DNA of 11,929 nt from an uncultured Oscillospiraceae bacterium (GCA_900552985.1 USBP01000019.1:1-11929), one strand, 5' to 3'; positions 5,818-11,929 are shown, counted from the stretch's first letter. Notes: generated from the sequence alone by a model not told the origin. Program-made: numbers and translations.

Positions 5818-6705
5818 TTACCAGTTGATCGTGAACCGGTCTGCCAAACCAATACCGATTTTTGCGGTACCCAATAATTTAACATCAAAGTCTAATGTAA
5901 TATTCGGCATATCATACTCTGCCTTCGTCAAACGCCCATTAGAATCAATCGTAGCCGTAATTGTGCTTGTGGCATAAGTAACCTTAATGCTATTAAACGA
6001 AATAATCGCCGCACCCTCACGAATGTCTGATTCCTTAATGGAGCTAAACGCCTTCCCTACGCTCGTTCCCTTTACCTTCAATGTAACAACATAACTGCTT
6101 CCGCTCTTCTTGCAGGTGGCGGAGGAGACGTCGCTTGCCGTCAATTTACTCGCGTAGCTCTGGCCGGCCACAGGAAAATTTGCATTTTTATCGGCAGAAG
6201 AAGCGTAAGTTTCATTGACTGTTTCCCACGATCCCTTCAAAAATTGGGGAATTAATGCATTTGCTGCCGTATTTAACAAACTACTGCTCAACACTGGCTC
6301 GCTAGCCTGAGAAACACGGTTTTCCGTCTTTACAATGCTCTTCGCCTTTGCTTTGGCATTGTTCGCAGCGGTATTGTAATAATTCACCAGCTGGGCGGTT
6401 GTCATCTTGGTGGGGTCGTTCGTGTCGGCCTTCGGCGCAGTCGTGCTGGGCGTGTCGCTGTTGGCGGACTCATCGTTGCCCGGCGCTACAGAAACATCAT
6501 CCCCACCAGATACCGGCTGGGTATCTGACACAGCCTGTGTATCGCTCTCCGTCTCGCCGGGGGCGAGCGTTTCCTCATTCTGCGCCGCACCAACGGAGGG
6601 ATCTGTTGAGCTCTCCTCCTCGGCGGCATCCGGCGAGCAGGCGGCCAAGCCCGCAGTCAGCGCGAGCGCCATCAGGAGGGCGAGTAAACGTTTACTTTTT
6701 TTCAT
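5818..6705 (-). CDS. Secreted lipoprotein of unknown function with disordered linker
   Basis: A 295-residue protein. The signal peptide MKKSKRLLALLMALALTAG is followed by the lipobox LAAC with the lipidated Cys at 23. Residues 24-100 are a low-complexity acidic Ser/Thr/Glu/Asp/Pro linker. Next is a helical stretch, MTTAQLVNYYNTAANNAK (101-118), of a kind I associate with uncharacterised Clostridia secreted proteins, then a Ser/Thr/Val-rich, probably beta-rich domain (about 185-295) ending FTINW. I do not recognise a function; binding of a surface or extracellular ligand is possible but unsupported. Base composition changes inside the gene: the 120 bases at 6541-6660 are about 68% GC, whereas 5821-6060 are about 42%. 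This suggests an acquired domain or different selection. The ATG at 6705 has an AAGGGG site nine bases upstream. Upstream are two tandem promoters and an inverted repeat; a 14-bp palindrome lies in codons 2-7. Confidence 0.85.
   Translation of the reverse strand: MKKSKRLLALLMALALTAGLAACSPDAAEEESSTDPSVGAAQNEETLAPGETESDTQAVSDTQPVSGGDDVSVAPGNDESANSDTPSTTAPKADTNDPTKMTTAQLVNYYNTAANNAKAKAKSIVKTENRVSQASEPVLSSSLLNTAANALIPQFLKGSWETVNETYASSADKNANFPVAGQSYASKLTASDVSSATCKKSGSSYVVTLKVKGTSVGKAFSSIKESDIREGAAIISFNSIKVTYATSTITATIDSNGRLTKAEYDMPNITLDFDVKLLGTAKIGIGLADRFTINW
6683..6696. promoter_or_regulatory. 14-bp cre-like palindrome inside the start of the lipoprotein gene
   Basis: AGTAAACGTTTACT is a perfect palindrome with a central CG. 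It fits the catabolite-response element pattern TGWNANCGNTNWCA except for the outermost base on each side, and more generally looks like a LacI/GalR-family operator. It covers about codons 2-7 of the lipoprotein gene, downstream of both predicted promoters, a position where a bound repressor could block elongating polymerase. It could also be a chance result of Lys-Ser-Lys-Arg-Leu codons. Confidence 0.5.
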
Positions 6706-6733
6706 AGAGCAATTCCCCTTCTCTCAAAACCAG

Positions 6734-6762
6734 ATTATCATCGACCAATCATAATTTGTCGA
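6734..6762 (-). promoter_or_regulatory. Proximal promoter of the mosaic lipoprotein gene
   Basis: On the minus strand: TCGACA (-35, five of six), 17 bp, GATAAT (-10, five of six). Transcription would start close to 6727, about 22 nt before the ATG, just enough for the ribosome binding site. Confidence 0.6.
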
Positions 6763-6763
6763 T
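6740..6763. repeat. Inverted repeat filling the proximal promoter (operator candidate)
   Basis: ATCGAC (6740-6745) and GTCGAT (6758-6763) are exact reverse complements 12 bp apart. They cover the -35 and abut the -10 of the proximal lipoprotein promoter, which is the geometry of a repressor operator. Confidence 0.5.
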
Positions 6764-6781
6764 GCTTGATATGCGGTTTTT

Positions 6782-6810
6782 ATTTTAACAAACTACACAT
6801 GGGAAGTCAA
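6782..6810 (-). promoter_or_regulatory. Distal promoter of the mosaic lipoprotein gene
   Basis: On the minus strand: TTGACT (-35, five of six), exactly 17 bp, TAAAAT (-10, five of six), in AT-rich surroundings. Transcripts from here would carry a leader of about 70 nt across the proximal promoter and its inverted repeat. Confidence 0.65.
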
Positions 6811-6934
6811 TATCTTTTTTCTTCTTCATTTATATGTAATGTGCTCTTAAAAATGCACGCTGCATCTTCCAGGGGCTCAGGCCCCGGCATGTATGGCCCG
6901 CCTGTGCTGCGGATTTTTCGCCGAAAGATACTGC

Positions 6935-6963
6935 TTGCACCTCCTCATAGGAGATGCTATAAT
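6935..6963 (+). promoter_or_regulatory. Sigma-A promoter of the FAD oxidoreductase gene
   Basis: TTGCAC (-35, four of six), exactly 17 bp, TATAAT (-10, 6958-6963). The spacer contains a short inverted repeat CTCCT-cat-AGGAG (6943-6953 within 6941-6953). The predicted leader to the ATG at 7045 is about 75 nt. Confidence 0.8.
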
Positions 6964-7023
6964 AGTATGGTTTTATTTGCGCCTACAGCGGCCAGAAGCG
7001 TTCGCCGGATGGCTCAGGAGCAG

Positions 7024-7043
7024 AAAGGATTATAAAGGATTAT
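7024..7043 (+). repeat. Tandem 10-bp duplication of the ribosome binding site
   Basis: AAAGGATTAT occurs twice back to back (7024-7033 and 7034-7043), one base before the ATG at 7045. The second AAGGA is correctly spaced for translation; the first is about 10 bp too far. Confidence 0.85.
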
Positions 7044-7044
7044 T

Positions 7045-8484
7045 ATGGAACAATATGACGTTGTAATTATCGGCGCCGGCCCCGCGGGGATCTTCACCGC
7101 GCTGGAGCTCTACCGGCACGCGCCGGAAACCCTGCGCGTGCTGATTGTGGATGAGGGCATCAACATTACGCGCAGGCGCTGCCCGGCGCGTAAGCATGGC
7201 GTTTGCGTGCGCTGTAGCCCCTGCAATATCATGAGCGGGTGGGCCGGCGCCGGCGCCTTTTCAGACGGCAAGCTTTCCCTCTCGGAGGAGGTTGGGGGCA
7301 ATCTCGTCAACTACCTCCCCGTGGAGGAAGTGCGCGCTCTCATTCGCTATGCGGATTCGATGTATCTGGATTTTGGCGCGCCGCAGGAGGTGTTTGGCCT
7401 CAACGATAAAAAATCCGATGAGATCGCCTATGCGTGCAGCCGGCATAATATCCACCTTGTACGCTGCCCGGTGCGCCACATGGGCACGGAGTATTCCTAC
7501 GAGGTGCTCAAGGCCATGTACGACCACCTGGCGAAGCGCAGCGGCTTTACCTTCCTGGAGCGCACGCATGCCGATCCGGTAATTACGCCCGAAGGCGCCG
7601 TAACCGGCGTGCGCCTGAGGGAGCACGACGGCAGCGTGCGGGAGATTTCCGCCCGTTATGTCGTCGCAGCTCCGGGGCGGGGCGGCGCAGAGTGGCTGGC
7701 CGGCATCGCACACGAGCACCACATTCCCACGTGCAACAACGAGGTGGATATCGGCGTGCGCGTTGAGGTGCCAAACGCCGTCATGGATCACCTGACCAGG
7801 CATCTCTACGAGGCAAAAATGGTCTACTATTCCGATACGTTTGAAAACAAGGTGCGCACCTTTTGTATGAACCCAGGCGGAATTGTCAGCGAGGAGCACT
7901 ATAACGCGGGGTTCAACGGCACGTTTGAGCAAAGCATTGCCGTTGTCAACGGGCACAGCTATGCCGATCACACCTCTCACACGGAGAACACCAATTTTGC
8001 CCTGCTGGTTTCCACCTCCTTTACGGAGCCGTTTAACCAGCCAATCGAATATGGGCGGTATATTGCCCAACTGGGCAATATGCTTACCGGCGGTGGGATT
8101 ATGGTGCAGCGGCTGGGCGATTTGCTGATGGGCCGGCGAACAGATCCATCCCGCCTGCGCAAATCGACCACCCGGGCGACCCTGACGACCGCAGTGCCGG
8201 GCGACCTTTCGTTTGTGCTGCCGCACCGCCATCTGACAAGCATCATTGAGGCGCTGCGCGCTTTTGACAAGGTTGCGCCGGGGTTGTATTCCAAAAACAC
8301 GCTGCTCTACGGTGTGGAGGTAAAATTCTATTCCTCCAAGCTCACGGTAGACAAAAACTTTGAAACAACCGTTAAAAACCTCTACGCAATCGGCGATGGC
8401 GCCGGCATTACACGCGGCTTAATGCAGGCGAGTGTGACCGGGATCGTTGTGGCGCGGGATATCGCGCAAAAGCTCAGCCTTTAA
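7045..8484 (+). CDS. FAD-dependent oxidoreductase (COG2509 type) with four-Cys cluster
   Basis: A 479-residue cytoplasmic flavoprotein. The N-terminal Rossmann segment YDVVIIGAGPAGIFTALEL carries GxGxxG (residues 10-15), and IVDEG (34-38) follows at the second strand. The C-terminal NLYAIGDGAGITRGL (445-459) is the second FAD-binding motif. VDIGVRVEVP (234-243) and GAGAFSDGK (68-76) are features I associate with the COG2509 'FAD-dependent dehydrogenase' group, whose substrate is not established. Four cysteines are packed at 46, 54, 57 and 60 (C-x7-C-x2-C-x2-C) straight after the first Rossmann unit, a possible metal or iron-sulfur site. Length is normal and the gene is intact. It has a clear promoter (6935-6963) and AAGGA ribosome binding site. 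rmuC follows 133 bp later without an obvious terminator, so read-through is possible. The dehydrogenase role is inferred from family membership only. Confidence 0.92.
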   Translation: MEQYDVVIIGAGPAGIFTALELYRHAPETLRVLIVDEGINITRRRCPARKHGVCVRCSPCNIMSGWAGAGAFSDGKLSLSEEVGGNLVNYLPVEEVRALIRYADSMYLDFGAPQEVFGLNDKKSDEIAYACSRHNIHLVRCPVRHMGTEYSYEVLKAMYDHLAKRSGFTFLERTHADPVITPEGAVTGVRLREHDGSVREISARYVVAAPGRGGAEWLAGIAHEHHIPTCNNEVDIGVRVEVPNAVMDHLTRHLYEAKMVYYSDTFENKVRTFCMNPGGIVSEEHYNAGFNGTFEQSIAVVNGHSYADHTSHTENTNFALLVSTSFTEPFNQPIEYGRYIAQLGNMLTGGGIMVQRLGDLLMGRRTDPSRLRKSTTRATLTTAVPGDLSFVLPHRHLTSIIEALRAFDKVAPGLYSKNTLLYGVEVKFYSSKLTVDKNFETTVKNLYAIGDGAGITRGLMQASVTGIVVARDIAQKLSL

Positions 8485-8494
8485 AAACCGGCCC

Positions 8495-8515
8495 GGCGGG
8501 CTTTAAGGTCCCGCC
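8495..8515 (+). other. Weak hairpin in the gap before rmuC
   Basis: GGCGGG (8495-8500) can pair with CCCGCC (8510-8515) across a 9-nt loop. No T-run follows, so I do not call it a terminator. The rest of 8485-8617 holds no convincing promoter; a GGAGG site eight bases before the rmuC ATG is clear. Confidence 0.3.
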
Positions 8516-8617
8516 CTGCTGTGTGCTCCCCTGTCCGGCGGCTTCAAAGCGCTCACCGGGAGGAGGAGCCTTGTTTTTCTCCCCGGCAGGAAGGGTTAAC
8601 GAACGGAGGATAATTTT

Positions 8618-10024
8618 ATGGAATTGTTTTTGGCCGCAGCCGCTCTGGCGGTGGGCGTTGCGGTTTTAGCGCTTGCCCTTGTGCAGAATGGCCGGAGCAA
8701 GCAGGAAGAAAAAGCGCTTCATCGGCAACTGGAATCTCTTGCCGCCCAGATACAGGCCTCGGAGAAGGACTCAGCGGCCGCCTTCGGCAAGCTGCTCGAG
8801 CAGCTTGGGCGGCAGACGGCGGATGAATTCGGACGCAGCAGGCGCGACACGCTGCAATATCAGCAGGCTCTGCGGGAGGAGACCGGGAAAAGCCTGCGCG
8901 AGATGTCTGCCCAGCTCGGCGAGATGACCCGGGCAAACTATGAGCATCAAAAGCAATTGACACAGGCGCTGCGCGTCTCTCTGGATCAGATCCGCACACA
9001 GAATACGGAGCAGAATGACAAACAGAGCCGCCTGGTGGAGGGCGCGATCACCCGGATGCAGGAGAGCAATGAGAAAAAGCTCGACCAGATGCGCGCTACC
9101 GTGGATGAAAAGCTGACGGCTACGCTCTCCACACGGTTGGACAGCTCCTTCAAGACCGTTTCCGATCAGCTGGAAAACCTCTATAAATCGCTCGGCGAGA
9201 TGAAGGAGCTCTCCACAGGGGTGACGGATCATGTCACTGCGCTCAATCGCGTGCTCACAAACGTCAAGGCGCGCGGCACGTGGGCGGAGGTGCAGCTGGA
9301 AAATATCCTCGATGAAACGATCCCGCAGCGCTATGAGCGCAATTGGGCGCCTAAACCGAATTCCGCTGAACGGGTGGAATTTGCGGTGCGCCTCCCCTCC
9401 GGAGAGGAGGATGGGGCGGAAACCTTCCTCCCCATTGATTCCAAATTCCCGATGGAGGATTACGCCCGGCTGTGCTTTAGGGCAGATCGCGCCGACCAGG
9501 AGGGCCTCGCCGCGGCGCGCAAGGCGCTTGAGGCGCGCGTGCGGGACGAGGCGAAAACCGTGCGGAAATATATCAACGAGCCGCGCACCACGCCGTTTGC
9601 CATTTTATATCTGGCGACAGAGGGCCTGTATGCGGAGGTCACCTCCTCCCGCAGCGGGCTGACAGAGCAGATTCAGAGCCAATACAATGTGCTCATTGCC
9701 GGGCCGACGACGATCACGGCGCTGCTCAATTCCCTCGCCATCGGCTTTAAGGCGGTCACCGTCAACGAGAAGGCAAAAGAGGTGCGCGAGCTGCTCGCCG
9801 CGGCTAAGGCGCAATACGGTAAATTCAGCGATCTGCTCGAAAAGGCGCGCAAGAAGATCGACGAAGCCGGCCGCACGATTGGGGACGCCCAGAACCGCAG
9901 CCGCCTGATCCAGAATAAGCTGCGCAAGGTTGAGAGCCTGGAGCCGACCGAGGCCGACCGGCTGCTGCAAATGGAAGCGTCCGGCTCCGATGAGGAGGAC
10001 GGGCCCCCTTCTCCCACTGCATAA
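8618..10024 (+). CDS. rmuC: DNA recombination protein RmuC
   Basis: A 468-residue RmuC-family protein. In Escherichia coli rmuC limits recombination at inverted repeats, and the domain belongs to the restriction-endonuclease-like fold, so a nuclease role is inferred. The N-terminal hydrophobic helix (about 3-22) should anchor it in the membrane. A long coiled coil follows (about 28-200, rich in Gln, Glu, Arg and Lys). The RmuC domain spans about 205-440, with the family signatures NVKARGTWAEVQLENIL (215-231), LPIDSKFPMEDY (271-282), AGPTTITALLNSLAIGF (361-377) and AKAQYGKF (396-403). A short acidic tail ends at PSPTA. The ATG follows GGAGG at eight bases. azlC starts 22 bp after the stop, so rmuC, azlC and azlD probably share a transcript, though the functions are unrelated. 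Confidence 0.96.
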   Translation: MELFLAAAALAVGVAVLALALVQNGRSKQEEKALHRQLESLAAQIQASEKDSAAAFGKLLEQLGRQTADEFGRSRRDTLQYQQALREETGKSLREMSAQLGEMTRANYEHQKQLTQALRVSLDQIRTQNTEQNDKQSRLVEGAITRMQESNEKKLDQMRATVDEKLTATLSTRLDSSFKTVSDQLENLYKSLGEMKELSTGVTDHVTALNRVLTNVKARGTWAEVQLENILDETIPQRYERNWAPKPNSAERVEFAVRLPSGEEDGAETFLPIDSKFPMEDYARLCFRADRADQEGLAAARKALEARVRDEAKTVRKYINEPRTTPFAILYLATEGLYAEVTSSRSGLTEQIQSQYNVLIAGPTTITALLNSLAIGFKAVTVNEKAKEVRELLAAAKAQYGKFSDLLEKARKKIDEAGRTIGDAQNRSRLIQNKLRKVESLEPTEADRLLQMEASGSDEEDGPPSPTA

Positions 10025-10034
10025 CGATCTCTTC

Positions 10035-10040
10035 GGGAGG
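10035..10040 (+). promoter_or_regulatory. Ribosome binding site that fixes the azlC start
   Basis: GGGAGG lies six bases before the ATG at 10047. A longer in-frame start at 9930 would lie inside rmuC and add 39 residues of shadow sequence, so 10047 is preferred. Confidence 0.9.
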
Positions 10041-10046
10041 CACAGA

Positions 10047-10760
10047 ATGATTCCAAAAACACATTCCAAAAAGGCCGCGCTGAAAGCGGCCTTTCCTCAT
10101 ACCATCCCGGTGCTGGCCGGCTTTTTGTTTTTGGGCGCCGCCTATGGCATTTTGATGGGCAGCAAGGGCTTCGCCTTTTACTGGAGCATCCTCATGAGCG
10201 CCGTCACCTTCGCAGGGTCCATGCAGTTTGTTGCCATCAGCCTGCTCACCGCTGCCTTTGACCCGCTCTCAGCGTTTCTGCTGACGCTGATGGTCAATGC
10301 GCGCCATCTGTTCTACGGGGTTTCCATGCTGGAGCGATATGAGAAAACCGGATGGAAAAAATGGTACCTTATCTTTGGCCTGTGCGATGAAACGTTTTCC
10401 ATTGTCTGCTCCGCCGAAGTACCGGAGGGCGTGGAGCCCGGCTGGTTCTATCTGTTTGTCACCCTGCTCAACCAAAGCTACTGGGTGGGCGGAACAGCGC
10501 TTGGCGCGCTGTTCGGTTCTCTTTTCACCTTTCACACACAGGGCATTGATTTTGTGATGACCGCCCTGTTTGTGGTCATCTTTATCAACCAGTGGCGCGA
10601 GCGCAGGAACCACCTCCCCGCCCTGATTGGCGTCGCCGTGTCGGTCATCTGCCTGGCGGCTTTCGGGCCGGATCGTTTTTTACCGCCTGCGATGGGGCTG
10701 ATTCTCCTGCTGTTCGCACTGCTGAAAAAGCCAATGGAGCGTAAGGAGGGAAACGCATGA
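10047..10760 (+). CDS. azlC: AzlC-family branched-chain amino acid exporter, large subunit
   Basis: A 237-residue polytopic membrane protein of the AzlC/BrnF (LIV-E) family. With a small AzlD/BrnE partner it exports branched-chain amino acids and some analogues. Family features visible are TIPVLAGFLFLGAAYG (19-34), TFAGSMQFVA (54-63), VNARHLFYGVS (83-93) and GLCDETFS (111-118), with hydrophobic helices running to the C-terminus (about 125-230). The length is typical. The start is set by the GGGAGG site at 10035-10040. The stop TGA (10758-10760) overlaps the azlD ATG, so the two are translationally coupled. The exact substrate range is not evident from sequence. No specific regulator (such as an Lrp/AzlB-type gene) is present nearby in the window. 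Confidence 0.95.
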   Translation: MIPKTHSKKAALKAAFPHTIPVLAGFLFLGAAYGILMGSKGFAFYWSILMSAVTFAGSMQFVAISLLTAAFDPLSAFLLTLMVNARHLFYGVSMLERYEKTGWKKWYLIFGLCDETFSIVCSAEVPEGVEPGWFYLFVTLLNQSYWVGGTALGALFGSLFTFHTQGIDFVMTALFVVIFINQWRERRNHLPALIGVAVSVICLAAFGPDRFLPPAMGLILLLFALLKKPMERKEGNA

Positions 10761-11092
10761 TGCAGACGCCAATCCAGACGCTCGCGACCATTCTGGTGAT
10801 CACGTTGGGCACAATGCTCACGCGGTTTCTACCCTTTCTTCTCTTTCCCAATAGTCAAAAAACGCCTAAATTGATTCGCTATCTCGGCCGTGTGCTCCCC
10901 TATGCGGTAATGGGCATGCTGGTCGTCTATTGCCTGCGCAACGTAACGCTCACGGCCGCTCCTTTCGGCCTGCCGGAAGCAATCGCCGTGGGGTGCGTAG
11001 CAGCCCTTCAAATCTGGAAAAAAAATACGCTGTTAAGCATCGGCGTTGGAACGGTGCTGTATATGCTGCTTGTCCAGTTCGTTTTTGTATGA
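10757..11092 (+). CDS. azlD: AzlD-family branched-chain amino acid exporter, small subunit
   Basis: A 111-residue membrane protein, the expected length for AzlD/BrnE, with about four hydrophobic helices. Family motifs are LTRFLPFLLF (21-30) and the segment LPYAVMGMLVVYCLRN (47-62). It is the obligate-looking partner of the preceding azlC: the start ATG at 10757 overlaps the azlC stop (ATGA), with AGGAGG seven bases upstream inside azlC. A second ATG directly follows and could also be used. The last 60 bases overlap the 3' end of the minus-strand PH-domain gene (from 11033). No terminator is visible after the stop, so convergent transcription may collide here. Confidence 0.94.
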   Translation: MMQTPIQTLATILVITLGTMLTRFLPFLLFPNSQKTPKLIRYLGRVLPYAVMGMLVVYCLRNVTLTAAPFGLPEAIAVGCVAALQIWKKNTLLSIGVGTVLYMLLVQFVFV

Positions 11093-11929
11093 GCGCAGCG
11101 CGGATCCGGCCGGCAGATGCCGCAGCAGGAAACGCTCCTGCCGCGTGGTACGAAAGGCCGTGCGTACTGTGCACAAACCGCTTTTCGCCTGCCCGGGCGT
11201 CTGTGCCGCACGGATTCCATACAGCGCGCCGGGGCGAAAAAGAAGCGTCCACTCGGAGAATCCCCTGACCGCCCGGATCATTCGAAATCCGGCGCCGGCC
11301 CCCTCTCGCCGTTCCCGCTTGCGCGCGGGGAAAAAAAATAAAATCAGGATTGGCAGCGCCGCCGCGCTGGTGAAAAAAGCCGTGCGCAGCGGAGTGTTTG
11401 TGAAAAAAACGGCGAAAGCAGCGGCCCCGGCAAGCGCGCAAATTTGCCCGAAGGCCGGGAAGTAGGCGCGCCGCCGCTGCGCACGCGGCATGCGCAGCGA
11501 TATTGCCTCCGGCTGCGCCCATAGCTCCTTCACGAGCGCTTGGGCCTGATCCGGCAAGCAGAGCGGGAGGAGAAACGTCTCCTCCCCGCGCCCGCCGGTG
11601 CGTCCTGCATAAAGCGCGCAGAGCTGGCTGCGCCGGATAAATGCCAGCAGCATCGTCTGCCGGATGGCGAGTGCGCTCAGCCCCGCCGTGCGCAGGGAAA
11701 CGCGCCTATGGATCAGCAGGCCGCTCTGCGTTGCCAGCGCCTTCTCGCTGCGCCGCAGCGTAAAACGGTGGTAGAGCTCCGCAAGCTTTAAAACGTGCAG
11801 CGCCCACCCGAGCAGGGCCAGCAGCGCGATGGCGGTCAGCACAGGCGGGATATAAGAGGCGGCAAGGCGTTGAGCGCTTGTCAGCACATCCCGCAGCCGC
11901 TCCTGCACGAGCGAGCCGAATAGATTCCC
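11033..11929 (-). CDS. YdbT-like bacterial PH-domain membrane protein (5' partial)
   Basis: The frame is open to the window edge, giving 298 visible residues; the start and probably the N-terminal half lie outside. An internal GTG at 11908 is not a likely start. The pattern is that of YdbT-type proteins, in which bPH_2 domains alternate with membrane helix pairs. There is a hydrophobic helix (about residues 25-45), a PH-like unit beginning ATQSGLLIHRRVSL (beta-strands, then IRQTMLLAFIRRSQLCALYA), two further helices (about 155-205), and a final PH-like unit with TPGQAKSGLCTVRTAF and RFLLRHL. In Bacillus subtilis YdbS/YdbT are linked to resistance to antimicrobial peptides made by competitors; a role here is inference. 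The sequence is GC-rich and Arg-rich. Its tail overlaps azlD by 60 bp on the opposite strand. The last 20 or so residues (from NELDKQHIQHR) may be poorly conserved. Confidence 0.75.
   Translation of the reverse strand, partial: GNLFGSLVQERLRDVLTSAQRLAASYIPPVLTAIALLALLGWALHVLKLAELYHRFTLRRSEKALATQSGLLIHRRVSLRTAGLSALAIRQTMLLAFIRRSQLCALYAGRTGGRGEETFLLPLCLPDQAQALVKELWAQPEAISLRMPRAQRRRAYFPAFGQICALAGAAAFAVFFTNTPLRTAFFTSAAALPILILFFFPARKRERREGAGAGFRMIRAVRGFSEWTLLFRPGALYGIRAAQTPGQAKSGLCTVRTAFRTTRQERFLLRHLPAGSALRSYKNELDKQHIQHRSNADA

Larger units (their letters stand above)
6706..7044. other. Divergent intergenic region between the lipoprotein and FAD oxidoreductase genes
   Basis: This 339-bp stretch carries two minus-strand promoters (6734-6762 and 6782-6810), an inverted repeat (6740-6763), one plus-strand promoter (6935-6963) and a duplicated ribosome binding site (7024-7043). 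The part from about 6764 to 6850 is AT-rich. A frame of 89 codons runs through on the plus strand (6766-7035) but has no ribosome binding site and shows no protein-like character. I see no RNA gene or riboswitch. Confidence 0.7.

Noticed and set aside
6766..7035. 89-codon plus-strand frame in the divergent intergenic region
   Set aside because: It runs across three predicted promoters, has no ribosome binding site, and shows mixed composition without protein-like features.
7261..8232. Long minus-strand frame (323 codons) opposite the FAD oxidoreductase
   Set aside because: It is an antisense shadow of a clearly conserved flavoprotein and has no start signals.
8485..8617. Terminator or separate promoter before rmuC
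   Set aside because: The GGCGGG/CCCGCC hairpin lacks a T-run, and TTGTTT at about 8572 has no matching -10 at 17 bp.
9930..10046. Extended N-terminus for azlC
   Set aside because: It overlaps rmuC out of frame, and the ATG at 10047 has an ideal GGGAGG site; AzlC proteins begin close to the first helix as this start gives.
11046..11465. Plus-strand frames in the azlD downstream region
   Set aside because: They are shadows of the minus-strand PH-domain gene in Arg/Ala-rich, GC-rich sequence.
1..11929. CRISPR arrays, insertion sequences, tRNA or rRNA genes, toxin-antitoxin pairs
   Set aside because: I looked for repeated spacers, transposase motifs, cloverleaf patterns and small paired genes and found none that I could support.

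Overview
This window suggests a Clostridia-class Firmicute, most likely an Oscillospirales/Ruminococcaceae-type gut anaerobe. The reasons are a GC content I judge by eye at about 55-58%, strong GGAGG-type ribosome binding sites, sigma-A-like promoters with 17-bp spacers, Gram-positive lipoprotein signal peptides, and a set of families (COG2509 FAD oxidoreductase, PrsA/SurA-like lipoprotein, AzlCD, RmuC, YdbT-like PH protein) common in that group. The assignment is inference; no rRNA or tRNA gene is present to confirm it. Most of the window is chromosomal housekeeping or envelope genes. I see no insertion sequence, phage gene, CRISPR array or tRNA.

Layout, left to right. (1) 1-1197, plus strand: the C-terminal part of a P-type ATPase-like membrane protein whose catalytic signatures are eroded. 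It runs into a perfect 15-bp hairpin (1237-1271) that can terminate transcription from both sides. (2) 1295-3508, minus strand: a two-gene unit of a PLP-dependent class I/II aminotransferase followed 15 bp later by trpS. (3) 3509-3785: a divergent promoter region holding a strong 11-bp inverted repeat between the two promoters. (4) 3786-4835, plus strand: a PrsA/SurA-like foldase lipoprotein that lacks clear parvulin signatures. (5) 4836-5562: a doubtful small minus-strand reading frame and a GtrA-family membrane protein with a near-consensus promoter.

(6) 5818-6705, minus strand: an unrecognised secreted lipoprotein of mosaic base composition (GC-rich signal peptide and linker, AT-richer C-terminal domain). 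It has its own terminator, two tandem promoters, a 24-bp inverted repeat in one of them, and a 14-bp cre-like palindrome just inside the coding sequence. This is the best candidate in the window for a specifically regulated accessory gene. (7) 7045-8484, plus strand: an FAD-dependent oxidoreductase of the COG2509 type with a four-cysteine cluster, behind a clear promoter and a duplicated ribosome binding site. (8) 8618-11092, plus strand: rmuC, azlC and azlD, closely packed (22-bp gap, then a 4-bp overlap). (9) 11033-11929, minus strand: the C-terminal part of a YdbT-like bacterial PH-domain membrane protein, overlapping the azlD 3' end tail to tail.

The genes do not form one pathway. Aminotransferase-trpS links amino-acid metabolism to translation. 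AzlCD would export branched-chain amino acids. RmuC acts in DNA maintenance. The two lipoproteins, GtrA protein and PH-domain protein belong to the cell envelope. I did not find a convincing new multi-gene system. The most unusual items are the degenerate P-type ATPase and the regulatory architecture of the mosaic lipoprotein.
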